Part shown: positions 51,784 to 62,416 of the stretch, piece after piece | Layout: every line of letters begins with the position of its first letter | Numbering within the stretch: position 1 is the stretch's first letter | Assembly (NCBI GenBank): GCA_965240325.2 | Contig: OZ251249.1 | Coordinates: 682,001 to 746,000 of the forward strand | DNA length: 64,000 nucleotides | Origin: Rebecca billardiae RCC1528 | Lineage: Eukaryota; Haptophyta | Reading direction: 5' to 3' | Notes under the pieces: model-generated | Database searches by the model: none | Seen by the model: the letters and a program-made list of their open reading frames with translations, nothing else | Told to the model about the DNA's origin: nothing | Translations under genes and position numbers: made by a program

Positions 51784-53904
51784 TCAGGTGAGGTCGATGG
51801 GCGAGGAGGGCGTCGGGGAGACCTGCGGGCGAGGTGGCAGCGCGGCGTGCTCGGCGGGCGCGCGCCGGGCTGCGGCGGCGCGCGCGTCCGGCGGCCCGTC
51901 CGGCGCGCTCGCGAGCACCGGCCGATCGGGCGAGCAGCCACCTGGCGCCGGCGCGAGCGGCGGCGACGAGGGGCCGGAGAGGGGCGTCGTCACCTGCACG
52001 CCGTCCACGTCCACCGCGGCGGCGGCGGCAGCAGCAGCGGAGGCGGTGGCGGCGGCGGCGCGGCCGGCGGTGGCGGCGGTGGGCGCCTCATCCGCCAGGC
52101 CGCCGGCACTGGGCCCGTCGTCGTCGGCGGTCAGGTCGATATTGTCCGGCTCGCCCGCGCCGTCCGCGTGCTGCCGCCGCTGCCGCCGCCGCCGAGCGCG
52201 CCGCTCCTCCGCCGCCGACGCGTCCGCGCCCTCCTCATGCGCGCCGTCGTCGCCCTTGTCGGCGGCGCGCGGCCGCGCGGGCGAGGGCAAGTTGACACGC
52301 TTACTCGGCTGCCTGAGCGGGTTGCGTCCGCACGGAGTCCGGGCGGAGTCCGGGTCGTCGGCGTCGAGCTCGATCACCTCCGGAGGCGCGCGCGGCGGCA
52401 TCGCGCCGCCCGCACGCGCGCGCCCGCCTCGGCCGCCGCCGTGCGCGCCGCTCGGCGGCCGCGCCACCCCGTGCCGCCCGCGCCCACGGGCGCGGCCCGC
52501 GCCGCGCGCCGCGCCGCGTGCGCCGCCGCGCCCCGCGCCAGGCCCGCGCCCGTGCGCGTGCGCCGGCGGCTGGCCGTTGCTGAAGAGAGGCCCGGCCGCG
52601 ACGTGTTGCATCATCTCTGGCCACGGCTGGAAGGCTGAATGCATCTGAGCGCTCGAGGGCGGCGGCCCGCCCCACGGTGGAGGCGCGTGCGCGCCGCCGT
52701 CCGCGCCAGGCGCATGCGGCGGCGGTGGCGGTGGCGGCCAGGGCGGTCCGCCGCGTGTGCCGTCGAAGCCCTCGAAGCGCGCCCACTGCGGCGGCGCGTG
52801 CTCGGCAGAACCGGCGCAGCTGCCGCCGCCGTGCGCTGGCGGCTGTGGCGGCGGCGGCGCTGGCGGAGGCGGCGGCCCCGACGAGCCGTTCTGAAAGAAG
52901 CGAGACTCCGCGCGCGCCGCGCCGGCGTCGGGCGGCGCGCGCTGCTTGCGCCGCGCGCCGTGCCGCTCACGCTGTGCCTGCGCCAGCAGAGTTTCCTCCA
53001 GGGAGGCTCGGTAGCCCCAGCCGCACGAGGGGCAGGTGGCCTGGAGCTGGTCACTCAGGGACAGGCCCGCGGGGACGTCGACGGGGTACTCGCCGCCGCA
53101 GCCGTCGCAGAAAATGCGCGTGGGCGGCGCCGAGTGCTCCGCCGGCGCCGGCCGCCGCTGCTGGGGCACGGCGCCGGCCGCGGCCGCGGCCGCGGCCTGC
53201 GCCCGTGCGTGCGCGCGCCGGGCCTGCGCGCCTGACACGGCTTCGCGCAAGCTGGCGTGCGACTCCCACGGGCATTCGACGCACTTGAAGCGGCACGGCA
53301 GGTCCGGCGCGACGCCCGCCGGGAATTGCACGTAGAAGCGGCGACCGCACTGCTCGCACAGAATGGGCGCCGGGTCTGGCTGCAGCGGCGGCCGCGGCCG
53401 CGGCGGCGGCTGCGGCGGGGCCGCGGGCGGCTGGGCGCCGGGCGGCGCGGGCGGCACCGGCGGTGGCGCGCCCTCGGGCCGCCCCTGCCCCGCCGTCAAG
53501 ACCAGCCGGTCCACCGCGGTCCGCAGCGCCTGGAACGCGCGCGCGGCGCACGGCAGCGAGTTCTTATCAGGGTGGACGCGGAGTGCGGCCTTCTTGAACG
53601 CAGAGCGTAGCTCGGACGCGGAGGCGCCCAGCCCGAGCCCGAGCACGCCGAGGTACGCCGCGTCCCCGGTCACACGCCCGCCCGTGAGGATCGCCTCGAT
53701 CGGCTCGAGCTGCGTGAGCGCGCTCGAGACGCAGGGCAGGCCGGGCGCCATGCGCCGGGCCTTCTGGAGAAGCGCGCGCGCGCGGCCGAGGTCGGGCGCG
53801 TCGCCGGCGAGCGCGTCGAGGGCGAGGTCGTGCACGCGGCGCGCCTCGTCCGCGTTCGCGGAGACGCGCGCGTCCGCCTCGCCGCAGTCGGGCTGCGTGT
53901 TCAT
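51784..53904 (-). CDS. J-domain protein with two zinc ribbons and SIM-like motifs
   Basis: Single exon, 706 aa from ATG at 53904. The N-terminus (NADEARRVHDLALDAL, LGRARALLQKARRMAPGL) followed by a J domain (about 83-145, HPD at 111-113) copies the start of plant-type DnaJ proteins in which an EARR-helix region precedes the J domain. Two zinc-ribbon units follow: ILCEQCGRRFYVQFP with CVEC, and IFCDGCGGEYPVDVP with CPSC. The second half is disordered and Pro/Gly-rich, with acidic hydrophobic patches VIELDADDPDS, NIDLTADDD and a C-terminal PIDLT that resemble SUMO-interacting motifs. It would be an Hsp70 co-chaperone, probably nuclear, with an unknown client. Confidence 0.82.
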   Translation of the reverse strand: MNTQPDCGEADARVSANADEARRVHDLALDALAGDAPDLGRARALLQKARRMAPGLPCVSSALTQLEPIEAILTGGRVTGDAAYLGVLGLGLGASASELRSAFKKAALRVHPDKNSLPCAARAFQALRTAVDRLVLTAGQGRPEGAPPPVPPAPPGAQPPAAPPQPPPRPRPPLQPDPAPILCEQCGRRFYVQFPAGVAPDLPCRFKCVECPWESHASLREAVSGAQARRAHARAQAAAAAAAGAVPQQRRPAPAEHSAPPTRIFCDGCGGEYPVDVPAGLSLSDQLQATCPSCGWGYRASLEETLLAQAQRERHGARRKQRAPPDAGAARAESRFFQNGSSGPPPPPAPPPPQPPAHGGGSCAGSAEHAPPQWARFEGFDGTRGGPPWPPPPPPPHAPGADGGAHAPPPWGGPPPSSAQMHSAFQPWPEMMQHVAAGPLFSNGQPPAHAHGRGPGAGRGGARGAARGAGRARGRGRHGVARPPSGAHGGGRGGRARAGGAMPPRAPPEVIELDADDPDSARTPCGRNPLRQPSKRVNLPSPARPRAADKGDDGAHEEGADASAAEERRARRRRQRRQHADGAGEPDNIDLTADDDGPSAGGLADEAPTAATAGRAAAATASAAAAAAAAVDVDGVQVTTPLSGPSSPPLAPAPGGCSPDRPVLASAPDGPPDARAAAARRAPAEHAALPPRPQVSPTPSSPIDLT

Positions 53905-54700
53905 CCCGTCGTCGTGCTGTGGCGGAGCTGCATTGCCCGCGCCCTGCCGCTGGGGCCGACGCTTTGCCCGCCACTCTGAACTCGAAGTGGCGCAGCGGCC
54001 GAGCACCAGCCGCCAGTGCGCCACTTGGTCATCTCTGAGCCTTGTCTGAGCAAGCGCTCCGGGACGCGCACTCGTTTTCAGTTTATCTCCCGGACGCGTT
54101 TGTGCGGATCAACTGTCATCCGTAGACCGTACAGCTTATCTAGCTCGATTCCTCCTGCCAGAGTCCCGGGTGGCCCGGACTCGGCGTCGTCGGCGTGCCG
54201 GACCGTGGGCTCGGAGAGTCCCGACTTCAGGGAGGCCGCGATCGGGTAGCCTGGGCCAAGGGAGATAGCCTTACGGCGGAACTGACCGAGCAGCAGGTTC
54301 CGCGGCGTGACTCCGCGCATGAGCCGTGACGGCGTGAGCGGACTGACAGCGGTGAGTGAGCCAGTGATTCAGGCGACCGCGGCGTCACGCGCAGCGGCCT
54401 CCGGATAGATGCTGAGTGCCACGCCTCTCACGCAGAGCAGTAGCGCGCGGCTGCAGCGTGTGTGCGCCGCGCGGGATCGACCAGTCAGACCAGCGGAAGG
54501 TGTCTGGTCGCTGCCCATAGCTCGATCCGAACAATGCTGCAGCCGAGCGCGTTGCTGAGCCGAGAAGGAAGCCTCGGCCTCGGCCGCCTGGCCACGAGCA
54601 GGCGGCGCACGCCCGAGTCGAGCACACGTGGGCGACGCGGCCTGCCCCAGCACGGCGACTCGTCGGTGGCCACCGCCGCCAAGGCCACGGCCCGCGCGCG
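53905..54700. other. Intergenic DNA
   Basis: 5' flank of the J-domain gene and 3' flank of the RING-CH gene. Overlapping open frames on both strands are short and have no recognisable family. No repeat found. Confidence 0.4.
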
Positions 54701-55618
54701 TCAGAGCCGGTGGTGCACAGGTCGCCGTCCGCCCGTCCGTCGCGAAGCGCTCACGAGCCTCAGCTGTCGCTCGACGTCGCGCAGCGCGGGCGGCACCTGG
54801 TCAGCGCTGCTGCGCGGGTCGTCGGCGACGTCGTACCGCATGGTGAGGATCGCGCGCGCGCCCGAGTCGTCCGGCACGAGCTGCCGCTCCTCGCTGTGCC
54901 CGTCCGGCCCCTCCTGCAGCCATTTGTGCTTCGCCTCCTCTGAGGGCTCCTGCAGCGTGAAGACGAGAGTCATCACCGCCTCCTTGCTGTAACGGTCGAG
55001 GAAGAAGTAGATGTTGAAGGTGAACGCCGCGGACGCGGCGAGCATGAACCAGAGCGTCCAGGACGTCGACAGGTAGAAGTGGACGCCGATGCACGTGCCA
55101 ACCGTCACGCACGTGATCGCCCCCGTCGCCATGTGCAGCGGTCGGCGCAAGACGGTGAGCATGCGCCTGGGCACCGAGTGGTGCTCGACACGGTGCGAGA
55201 ACTGCAGCGGGAACTTGCACAGCGTGCAGTTTAGCCGCATCTTGTACTCCAGGTCGTGCCGGAGGCACGCGGTGTGCTGCGCTGCGAGCTCGCCGGCGCA
55301 CAGGCACGGCGACGCCACGATCCGCGTCTCCGCGGTCGTCGGCTCGAAGCAATAGAGGCACGGGTGTTCGTCGTCCTCGTCGGCGTCGGCACCGTCTGCT
55401 CGCTGCGCGACGCTTGGTGAGTGCACCGGCTCGCTCTTCGCCGGCGGCGCCGCTTCCAGATCGACAGCATCGTTTGTACCCACCGCGCCTTCGGCCTTCT
55501 CCGTCGGCATTGTTGGGCGTGGAAGTCCTGCTTCGATCATTCGTTCACGACCGCTGAGGTGTTCCTGAGTTCGGTTTGGAAGGTTTGGGTTATGATGAGC
55601 CGTTGCCGGGATATTCAT
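54701..55618 (-). CDS. RING-CH (MARCH-like) membrane E3 ubiquitin ligase
   Basis: Single exon, 305 aa. A RING-CH finger with the C4HC3 order is complete: C87, C90, C105, C107, H115, C118, C131, C134. Two hydrophobic spans follow (about 162-182 and 186-207), giving the MARCH topology of an N-terminal finger on the cytosolic face. MARCH enzymes ubiquitinate membrane proteins and control their turnover. A disordered acidic N-terminal stretch and a C-terminal tail with many charged residues have no motif. The target is unknown. Confidence 0.82.
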   Translation of the reverse strand: MNIPATAHHNPNLPNRTQEHLSGRERMIEAGLPRPTMPTEKAEGAVGTNDAVDLEAAPPAKSEPVHSPSVAQRADGADADEDDEHPCLYCFEPTTAETRIVASPCLCAGELAAQHTACLRHDLEYKMRLNCTLCKFPLQFSHRVEHHSVPRRMLTVLRRPLHMATGAITCVTVGTCIGVHFYLSTSWTLWFMLAASAAFTFNIYFFLDRYSKEAVMTLVFTLQEPSEEAKHKWLQEGPDGHSEERQLVPDDSGARAILTMRYDVADDPRSSADQVPPALRDVERQLRLVSASRRTGGRRPVHHRL

Positions 55619-55885
55619 CGCGTTTTAGGCAAAATGACCGGAAAGGGCATTGAGAACTCTGCAGGCGAACATCATCGACAACGGATTGACAACCGAAGTG
55701 CCCAAGCTGTCCACCGGCGGAGCACTGCAGCGGGTCCACTCTGCGATGCAGGCCCGCTCTGCACCGCCGATGCGAACGTTGTTGCAGCAAGTAGCAACGC
55801 GCTGCGGCTCAGAACACGATGCCGTGCGGCTCCCATATCGGCGCTTACCCGCACGCCGCCGCCCGCCCCCCCCGCGCGCGGGCCC
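55619..55885. other. Intergenic DNA
   Basis: Short spacer between the RING-CH and cyclin genes, both on the minus strand. Nothing recognised. Confidence 0.4.
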
Positions 55886-57913
55886 TCAGCTGATCACCGC
55901 CGTCGCCGCGCCGCGCCCGCCGCCGAGCGTCGCGCCCGACGACTGCCACTCGCGCCGGCCGCTCGGCGCGTGGTTCTTCAGGTCCTCCTCCATCGCGGCC
56001 GTCTTGGACTGGAGCTGCTTGGCCTCGAGCTTGGAGAGCGGCTTGAGCTTGAACGCGCGCTCCTCCTTCTCGCACAGCGTGCGCAGCTCGAAGTAGTACG
56101 ACGCGTACAGCTTCGCCGAGATACTCACATTATACTCAATCAGCTCGAGGTAGCGCTTCTCCATGGATGAGAGCTCGGCAACCGAGTAGGGCGACACCAC
56201 CTGCGCAAAGTCGGCGTTGAGCAGCGAGGCGTCGTCCACGACCTGGCGGCGCAGCGCGCGCAAGGGGGGTGGCGTGCACGGGCCGCGCGGGACGGGCGGG
56301 GGGCGCGGGATCAGCGCCGACACGTGACGGCCGCCCAGAGCCCGGGCCGGCGGCGGCGCCGCGCTGTCAGCGGCACGAGCGCCGAGCTGCATGGCGCAGG
56401 CTGGCTCGGCGCGCGACGACGCAGCGAGGCCCCGCACCTTCTGCGCGACGAGGAGCGAGGCCACCAGGATCGGCTGCCAGTTGCTCGTGAGCAGCGCCAG
56501 GCTCGCCAGCGTGCGCAGCCGCTCGACGTACAGAAGGGAGACGATGAGACACTCGGACGAGAGCTCGGCGCGCTCATGAATGGCCTTGACGGCGCTGGCA
56601 AGAGCCGGCGCGGCGCGTGCCGGGCGCGCGGCCGTCCGGGTGGGCGGGGTGGGGAGGGAGCGGCGAGGCGGGTTGGTCGACTGGTGCTTCGGCGCGAGGG
56701 CGGGCGTGGGTGCACACCGCCGTGGCGGTGCCGCCTCAACAGCGCGCACACGGGCTGGCCCACCGGCCGTGGCGCGCGTGGCGGGCAAGGCCGGGCGCGG
56801 CGCAGAGCGCGGCCGCAGGCAGCACGGCAGGGGGCAGCGGAGCGCAGGGCGGCACGCTGGCCGCACAGCAGCGGGGTACGCGAGAGCAGGGCGGCAGAGC
56901 AGCACAGGGCGCAGCGCCGCAACGGCGGAGGGCGCGCGGCAGTAGCGGCATGGGCGCAGCGCAGCAGCGGCATGGGCGCAGCGCAGCCGCGGCGGAAGGC
57001 GCGCGGCAGCAGCAGCACAGGGCGCAGCGCAGCCGCAGCGGCGGAGCGAGGCCCTCTCACCGGAAAATGTCATCCACAGTCAGCTCGGGCCCGCCCTCCT
57101 CGCCCGGCGCGGGAGCGAGCGGCGCTTCCTCCGCCTCCGCCGCCGCCGGGCTCCCCGCCCCGCCACCCGCCCCGCCCACCGCCGCGCCCTCGTCGCTCTC
57201 AGGCCTGAGCACATCCAGCGCGCGGCTCACGCCGCCGAGCGGGTTGCGCTGGTAGTCTGTCGGCGGGCTGAGCTCGGCCGCCTCCTCGCCCTCGGAGATG
57301 CGGTCGTGCAGCACGATGGCGACGCAGAAGACGATCTCCGAGACGTCGGGCTTGATGATCGTCGAGTCGATGTACAGCGAGGACGTCGAGTTGAATTTCG
57401 ATTTGGGCTTATTCACGTACTGCGCGGCGGCGGCAGCCTTGACTGACGGCGCCGCCGACGCGATGCCGAGCGAGCGCGTGTTGGGCGGCGGCGACATGAT
57501 CGTGTCCGCCGCCTCGTCGGCGTAGTCCTCCTCGTCGTCCTACCACCCCGGGGCGCGCAAGCCGGCGCGATCCGCGCAGGGCGAGGGCGGCGCGTGATGA
57601 GCGCGCGCGCGCGCATGTGTGACGGGGCGGCGCAGCACGGGCGGTGGGCTGGCCGGCAGTGCGGGCGCGCGCGAGAGCGGCGGCGCACATCCACGCTCAT
57701 CTCCGCGAGCTGCTTCGCCACGTCGGCCTTCGCCAGCATGATGCGTCGCACGTGGCCCGGCACCGTCACGCCCACCGCCTTGAGCTTCTCCTCGTCCAGG
57801 CCGTGCACCTGCTTGAGCGTGCGCACGTCCGCGCTCGCAAAGACCGGGACGTACTTGGCCATGCCGATCGAGGCGAGCCACTTGTCCACGGGGTTTTCGT
57901 CGGTGCTCGCCAT
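55886..57913 (-). CDS. PHO80/cyclin-Y-like cyclin with N-terminal SAM domain (4 exons)
   Basis: Exons 57913-57689, 57539-57061, 56594-56438 and 56242-55886 join in phase to 405 aa. Exon 1 encodes a SAM-type helical domain (VDKWLASIGMAKYVPVFA, GLDEEKLKAVGVTVPGHVRR). Exons 2-4 encode a cyclin box: FNSTSSLYIDSTIIKPDVSE, FCVAIVLHDRI, AVKAIHERAELSSECLIVSL, ILVASLLVAQKVVDDASLLN, NADFAQVV, MEKRYLELIEYNVSISAKLY. Splicing across intron 3 rebuilds the canonical LVAQKVVDD. An acidic-to-Gly/Ala-rich loop of about 75 residues lies between the first two cyclin helices. A cyclin of this type would activate a CDK. The SAM exon might instead belong to a separate gene, with the cyclin starting at ATG 57497; in-frame acidic codons upstream of that ATG favour the fusion. 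Confidence 0.75.
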
Positions 57914-58895
57914 CTGGCCGGTGCCCGCCGCGTGCGCGCGCGGGCTCGCTCGTGCGCGGTCGCCGTGCGGAAGCGCTCCGGACGGCTGCTTGATGGGTGG
58001 CGCGGCGTCCACGCCCTGTGCGGCCTCTCGATCGAGCTGAGAACCGTGGCAGCTCCGCCACATTTTCGTGCGTCCGGGAACAGTCCGGGAAAAGGCCTGC
58101 GAGACAGCCGCAGACAAGTAGCCAGGCAAGCCAGCCCCTTCCGTTTGGCCCGAGCGCGCCGAGCGAGCCCGGGCCAAGCGGAAGGGCCGGGGATGCACAG
58201 GAACGTCTGTACGTCAGTACGTGCTCCGCGGGCCTCGGCATCGCGGACACTCACAACCGGCAAGCAATGATCAGCCTGGCCTGCCCGTGCATTGCTGGCG
58301 GGGCTCGCGATGAGCAGTAGTCGTGCCGCTTCTTTGTAATTGTAGCCCCTACTAGCTACGCTATGAGACTGCGCCGTGCGCGCCGCGGGCGCGGGGCGCG
58401 CCCTGCGGCGCCGGCTGCGGCGCTGCGCGCTCAGTAGGTTGGCCTGCGGGCGCCGATGCTCGGCACCTCTGTGACAGCGGCAGTAGCAGCGTAGTGTTTC
58501 GTCTGAGTGGCAAGCTCGCGGGCCGGGCTGTTTGCCACAGTCGTCGCCCGTCCGTCCAGCTTCGAAGCGTCAGTCACAGGCAGCAGCAGGGCGTCGCGGG
58601 GCCTGACGCTGTCCCGCTTGCTGCTGCTGCCGCAGGCGTGTGTCGTGGGCGTGACGCGTTCGCGGGAGGGCCAGCCGGCGAGCGGGGCGCGGGGCTCCTT
58701 CGCCTTTGTGCCCGTCGGCGGCGGCGCGTCCGCGGGTGGGCTCGGGTTCGGCAGCAGCGTGGCCAGCGTCGGCGGCACATCGACAGCGGCGCAGCTCGCG
58801 CTGTTCTCAATTTCCATCCGGGTTCGTCCGGGGTCCCAGGATGGCGGCGACTACGGTCGCTCGACCGGTGGCCTGATGTTGCGATAACATCAGCG
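57914..58895. other. Divergent intergenic region
   Basis: Shared upstream region of the cyclin (minus) and phosphate transporter (plus) genes. Contains a 17-bp stem inverted repeat at 58136-58152/58170-58186. Open frames in both directions lack families. Confidence 0.45.
58136..58186. repeat. Hairpin: 17-bp inverted repeat
   Basis: CCCTTCCGTTTGGCCCG (58136-58152) pairs with 58170-58186 with one mismatch (a G-U pair in RNA) around a 17-nt loop. It lies about 220 bp upstream of the SAM-cyclin start. Confidence 0.75.
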
Positions 58896-60909
58896 ATGGC
58901 TGCAGCTGGCGTAGCGCCGGCGCGTGCGCGGTGCCTCGCGACGAGCTCGACGATGAGCGTGGTGCTCTCCGGCCTGGGCCTGCTCACGGACACGTACGAC
59001 CTGCAGGTGATCAACCTCGCGCGCCCGTTCATCGCCGAGGCGCACGCGATGCGGCCCGCGGACGAGGCGATGATCACGAGCGCGGCGATCGTCGGCGCGA
59101 TCTCCGGCATGGTCGCGTTCGGCGCGCTGGCGGACCGGCTCGGCCGCCGCGCCATCTTCATCACGACGGCGGTGCTCACCACCGCCGGCGCGTTTGGCGC
59201 CGCGTGCGCCGCGCCGACTCGCTTCTGCTCGCTGTTCCAGACGCTCGCGCTCTGCCGCTTCGTGATGGGCATGGGCATCGGCGGGGAGTACCCGCTCTCC
59301 GCGGCGAACACGGCGGAGCACTCGCACGCGCGCGGCGGGCGGCAGCTCGCGCTCACCTTCTCGATGATGGGCTGGGGCGGGCTGCTCGCGCCCTGCGTGT
59401 TCATGGCTCTGAAGCCGGCGCGGCTGAGCGCAGGACTCACCTGGCGCCTCGGCTTCGCGTTCGGCGGGCTGCTCTCGCTCGTCGGCGTGGCGCTGCGCGT
59501 GCTGCTGCTCGCGGAGTCGAGCCGTTTCGTCGAGGCGCGCAGGCTCGCGGAGGCGACGCGCGAGCTCGACGTGCGCCTCGGGCTGGCGCCGCGCGTGCAC
59601 TCGCCCCTCTCGATCGCGTGCGGCCGCGCGCGAGCGGTGTGCGCGTACGCGCGGCCGCTGCTCGGTGCGTCGCTCTGCTGGGCGCTCTTCGACGTGTACG
59701 AGTACGGGCTGAACATGTACACGTCCGACATCGCGGCCGAGGTGTTCCAACAGGACTCCGCCGGACCGATGGACCCGGTGGTGCGCGCGCACGCGTGCGC
59801 GCGCCCGCCCCGCATGCGCGCGCTCGCTGGTGCCACTCTCGCGCGCGCGCGCCCCGCATACGCGGTGCGCGCGCGCGCGCTCGCGTGTCTGCTCATCCCA
59901 CCGAGCCCACGCCGCTGGTGCGCGCGCGCGCGGATCGGCGCAGCTGGTTGTGTTCCTGCTGCGGCTGATGACGCTCCCGGGCTACTTCCTCGGCGTGCTG
60001 CTGATCGGCGGTGTGCTCGGTCGGCGGCGCACGCTCAGCTGTGGGTTCAGCGCGATGGGTGTTTGCCTGTGCGCGCTCGGAGGGCTCTGGAAGTACCTCG
60101 GGTCTCACGGAGGGGCCTTCATGGCGCTGTTCGGGCTGAGCCAGGTGTGCAACTACGCGGGCGCGGCGGTGGCGACGTACGTGATCGCAGCCGAGCTCTT
60201 TCCCTCCGAGATGCGCGCCACCTGTCACGGCACCGCCGCCGCCTCTGGCAAGCTAGGCGCTGTCGTGGGCTCCGCGGCCTTCCCCCTCCTCGCGGCCTCC
60301 AACGGCCTGGCCTCCGTCTTCTGGGCGTGCGCGGTGGTGTGCGCGCTCGGCCTGCTCGCCTCGGAGCTGCTGCTCCCCGAGTACGACGATGCGGCCGCGC
60401 TCGAGGTCGACGCCGCGCACGCGCGCGGCGAGCTGCATGCTCTGCTGTACGGCGCGCGCGCGACGCTGTTGTTTGCGGGGCGTGCGCACGGTGGCGGCGG
60501 CGGCGCTGGCGGCGGCGGCGCGGCCGGCAGTGCCGCGGGTGGCGAGCACCACAAGGTGCGATGGGCTGGGCGAGGTGGCGAGGGCGATGGTGTCGAGATG
60601 GCGATGGGCTCGGCGCTTCTCGGCCCCGACGCCGTCTCCAGCTCGGCCCCCGACGCCGACGCCTCGCCCACGCCAGCAGCCATGCGCGCCGAGTCGCAGT
60701 CGCGCGGCGCACTGCCACCGCCGGCACCGGCGGCCTTCATGGGGCCCCTGGTGTCAGGGATCGGGCCGCTGGGAGGGGCGCTCGTGCCGACGCGCGAGTC
60801 GCTGCCGCAGGTGGCGTGCGCGCTGGCCTTTGTGTGCACGTGCGCCGCGGGCGGCGTGCTCGGCTACTACTACGGATACCACCACCGGTTGCTGCCCGCA
60901 GGCTCGTAG
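58896..60909 (+). CDS. PHO84-type H+/phosphate symporter (MFS, PHS family; 2 exons)
   Basis: Exons 58896-59780 and 59944-60909 (donor GTGCGCG, acceptor CAG, phase 0) give 616 aa. The first span carries GLGLLTDTYDLQVINL, the PHS-family signature; LADRLGRR (about 78-85) is the MFS loop 2-3 motif, and GMGIGGEYPLSA (about 125-136) is the PHO84/Pht1 signature. In exon 2, VIAAELFPSEMRATCHGTAA followed by SGKLGAVVG matches the conserved PSExFPTxxRATxHG-AA-GKxGA segment. Twelve membrane helices are expected. It should import inorganic phosphate with protons across the plasma membrane. A long Gly/Ala-rich cytosolic insert precedes the last hydrophobic span (CALAFVCTCAAGGVLGYYYG). Donor choice could be 3 nt earlier. 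Confidence 0.87.
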
Positions 60910-61114
60910 CAGTCGTAGCCACGGGCGGACTACGCGCGGCTGAATGACTCGCGTCTCCACTGTGACTGAGTTCGCCAGAGCCGTCAGGAGCAGCCGCTAT
61001 TGCGCGTGCTGAGTATACTACTACTGCTTGGCGGTGTGCTGACGAGAGTACTTGCTTAGTAAATCTTGACGTGATCGAAGTTGATCACGAATCGATGGCG
61101 GGCGGCGGGCCACG

Positions 61115-62416
61115 ATGGCGCCGATGAATGCCTCCACGACATGCCCGCCGTGGGGCGCGCTCATGGGTGAGCTCGGCGCGGCGCGTCGGTCCGCGGAAGC
61201 CTCGCGGCTCCCCGCCGCCGCGGTGTGCCTCACGGGCCAGCTCCGCCTGTGGATGATCACCTTCCCCATCCTCGCCCGCCATTTTCTGCTGCCGCTCGCC
61301 GCGCACCGGCGGCTCGACTTCTTCTGGGTCGGGCCGGCGGACGCGTCGTACGAGCACGGGCTGCCGTGGCTGCGCGAGCTGCCCGGGCTGGTCCACACCG
61401 TGCCGTACGACACGCGCGTGCGCGTGCTCGACACGCGCCGCAAGCCCGCCGCGGAGCTCGTCGCGTCCGCGCGCGGCGGGCAGCCGAGCGCTGTCCTGCA
61501 CACGAAGGCATACGGCTGCGTGCTCAAGGACCGGCTGACGTCCTTCCTGCTGCAGGCGCTGCAGGCGAGCACGTGCGCGTCACTCGTCGGGCTCGCGCCG
61601 TCCGACGCGCCCGAACGCGCGCCCCACACCGGCGCCTTGCCGCCGCAAGTGCCCGCGGCGTCGCGGCGGCGGGCGGGCGGTGGCGCAGCCGGCGCGGGCG
61701 CCGACAGCCGCGCGTCGTACTCGGAAGTATTGCGCGCGCGCGCAGACATGGCGTTCCTGCGGCCCGTGCCGGTGCGCGCGGTGCTCGACGCGCTCGGCCC
61801 GACGGATGTGAGCGCGCTCGCGCCCAGCTGCGGCAGCGGCCGTCTCGGCCGGCCGCACGACTTTGCGCTCTTCGGCGCGCGCGACGGCATGCGCGCCGCG
61901 CTGCGGTACCTTGAGCGGCTCACCCCGCGCACCTTTGACGCCAAGTGCGAGCGCAGGCTCAAGACGTGCTCGCCGGGCGCGTGCACGTGCGCGCGGCTGG
62001 GCGAGGTGCTGCGCACGCCGCCGCCCGTGGGCAACGTGCGCGGCAGCGTCGCCGAGCGCTGCTACTTTTTGGCCCAGGAGTACCCGGAGCCGGACTTTTT
62101 GGCCCAGGAGTACCCGGAGCCGGAGCCGGACGCTCCGCGGTCCGGGGACTCCGGCTCCGTGCCGTGGGCCTCGGCGGGCGGCGCGGCGGGCCTGGCGCAC
62201 GGGCGGCTGAGCGTCGGCCGGCTTGCCACGCAGGGGGGCGTCCCAGAGGCGGCGCGCGTGGCCACCGAGTGCCTCGGGCTGCGCGAGGCGGCGTGGCGGC
62301 ACTACACGAGCGCGTGCGCGGACAGGGGCAGCAAGGACGGCAACTTCTCCGTCGCAGACACACCGTGGGACGGCGCACGCGGCCCACGCGCCGCAGTCCT
62401 CGGCGTGGTCCGATGA
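61115..62416 (+). CDS. Putative glycosyltransferase-like protein
   Basis: Single exon, 433 aa. It starts with the pattern AVCLTGQLRLW (about 36-46), continues with LDFFWVGPADAS, and has VLRARADMAFLRPVP and HDFALFGARDGM further on. This order (a GQLR-type opening, an R-x-R-x-D-M segment, and a DxFALF-like strand) resembles an uncharacterised glycosyltransferase-like family found in algae and plants. No signal peptide is obvious at this start. A tandem 30-bp duplication (62069-62128) repeats FLAQEYPEPD twice. The sugar specificity is unknown and the family call is tentative. Confidence 0.55.
   Translation: MAPMNASTTCPPWGALMGELGAARRSAEASRLPAAAVCLTGQLRLWMITFPILARHFLLPLAAHRRLDFFWVGPADASYEHGLPWLRELPGLVHTVPYDTRVRVLDTRRKPAAELVASARGGQPSAVLHTKAYGCVLKDRLTSFLLQALQASTCASLVGLAPSDAPERAPHTGALPPQVPAASRRRAGGGAAGAGADSRASYSEVLRARADMAFLRPVPVRAVLDALGPTDVSALAPSCGSGRLGRPHDFALFGARDGMRAALRYLERLTPRTFDAKCERRLKTCSPGACTCARLGEVLRTPPPVGNVRGSVAERCYFLAQEYPEPDFLAQEYPEPEPDAPRSGDSGSVPWASAGGAAGLAHGRLSVGRLATQGGVPEAARVATECLGLREAAWRHYTSACADRGSKDGNFSVADTPWDGARGPRAAVLGVVR
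62069..62128 (+). repeat. Tandem 30-bp coding duplication
   Basis: Two adjacent units starting TTTTTGGCCCAGGAG, identical except at the last base, inside the glycosyltransferase-like gene. In frame, so ten residues are duplicated. Confidence 0.9.
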
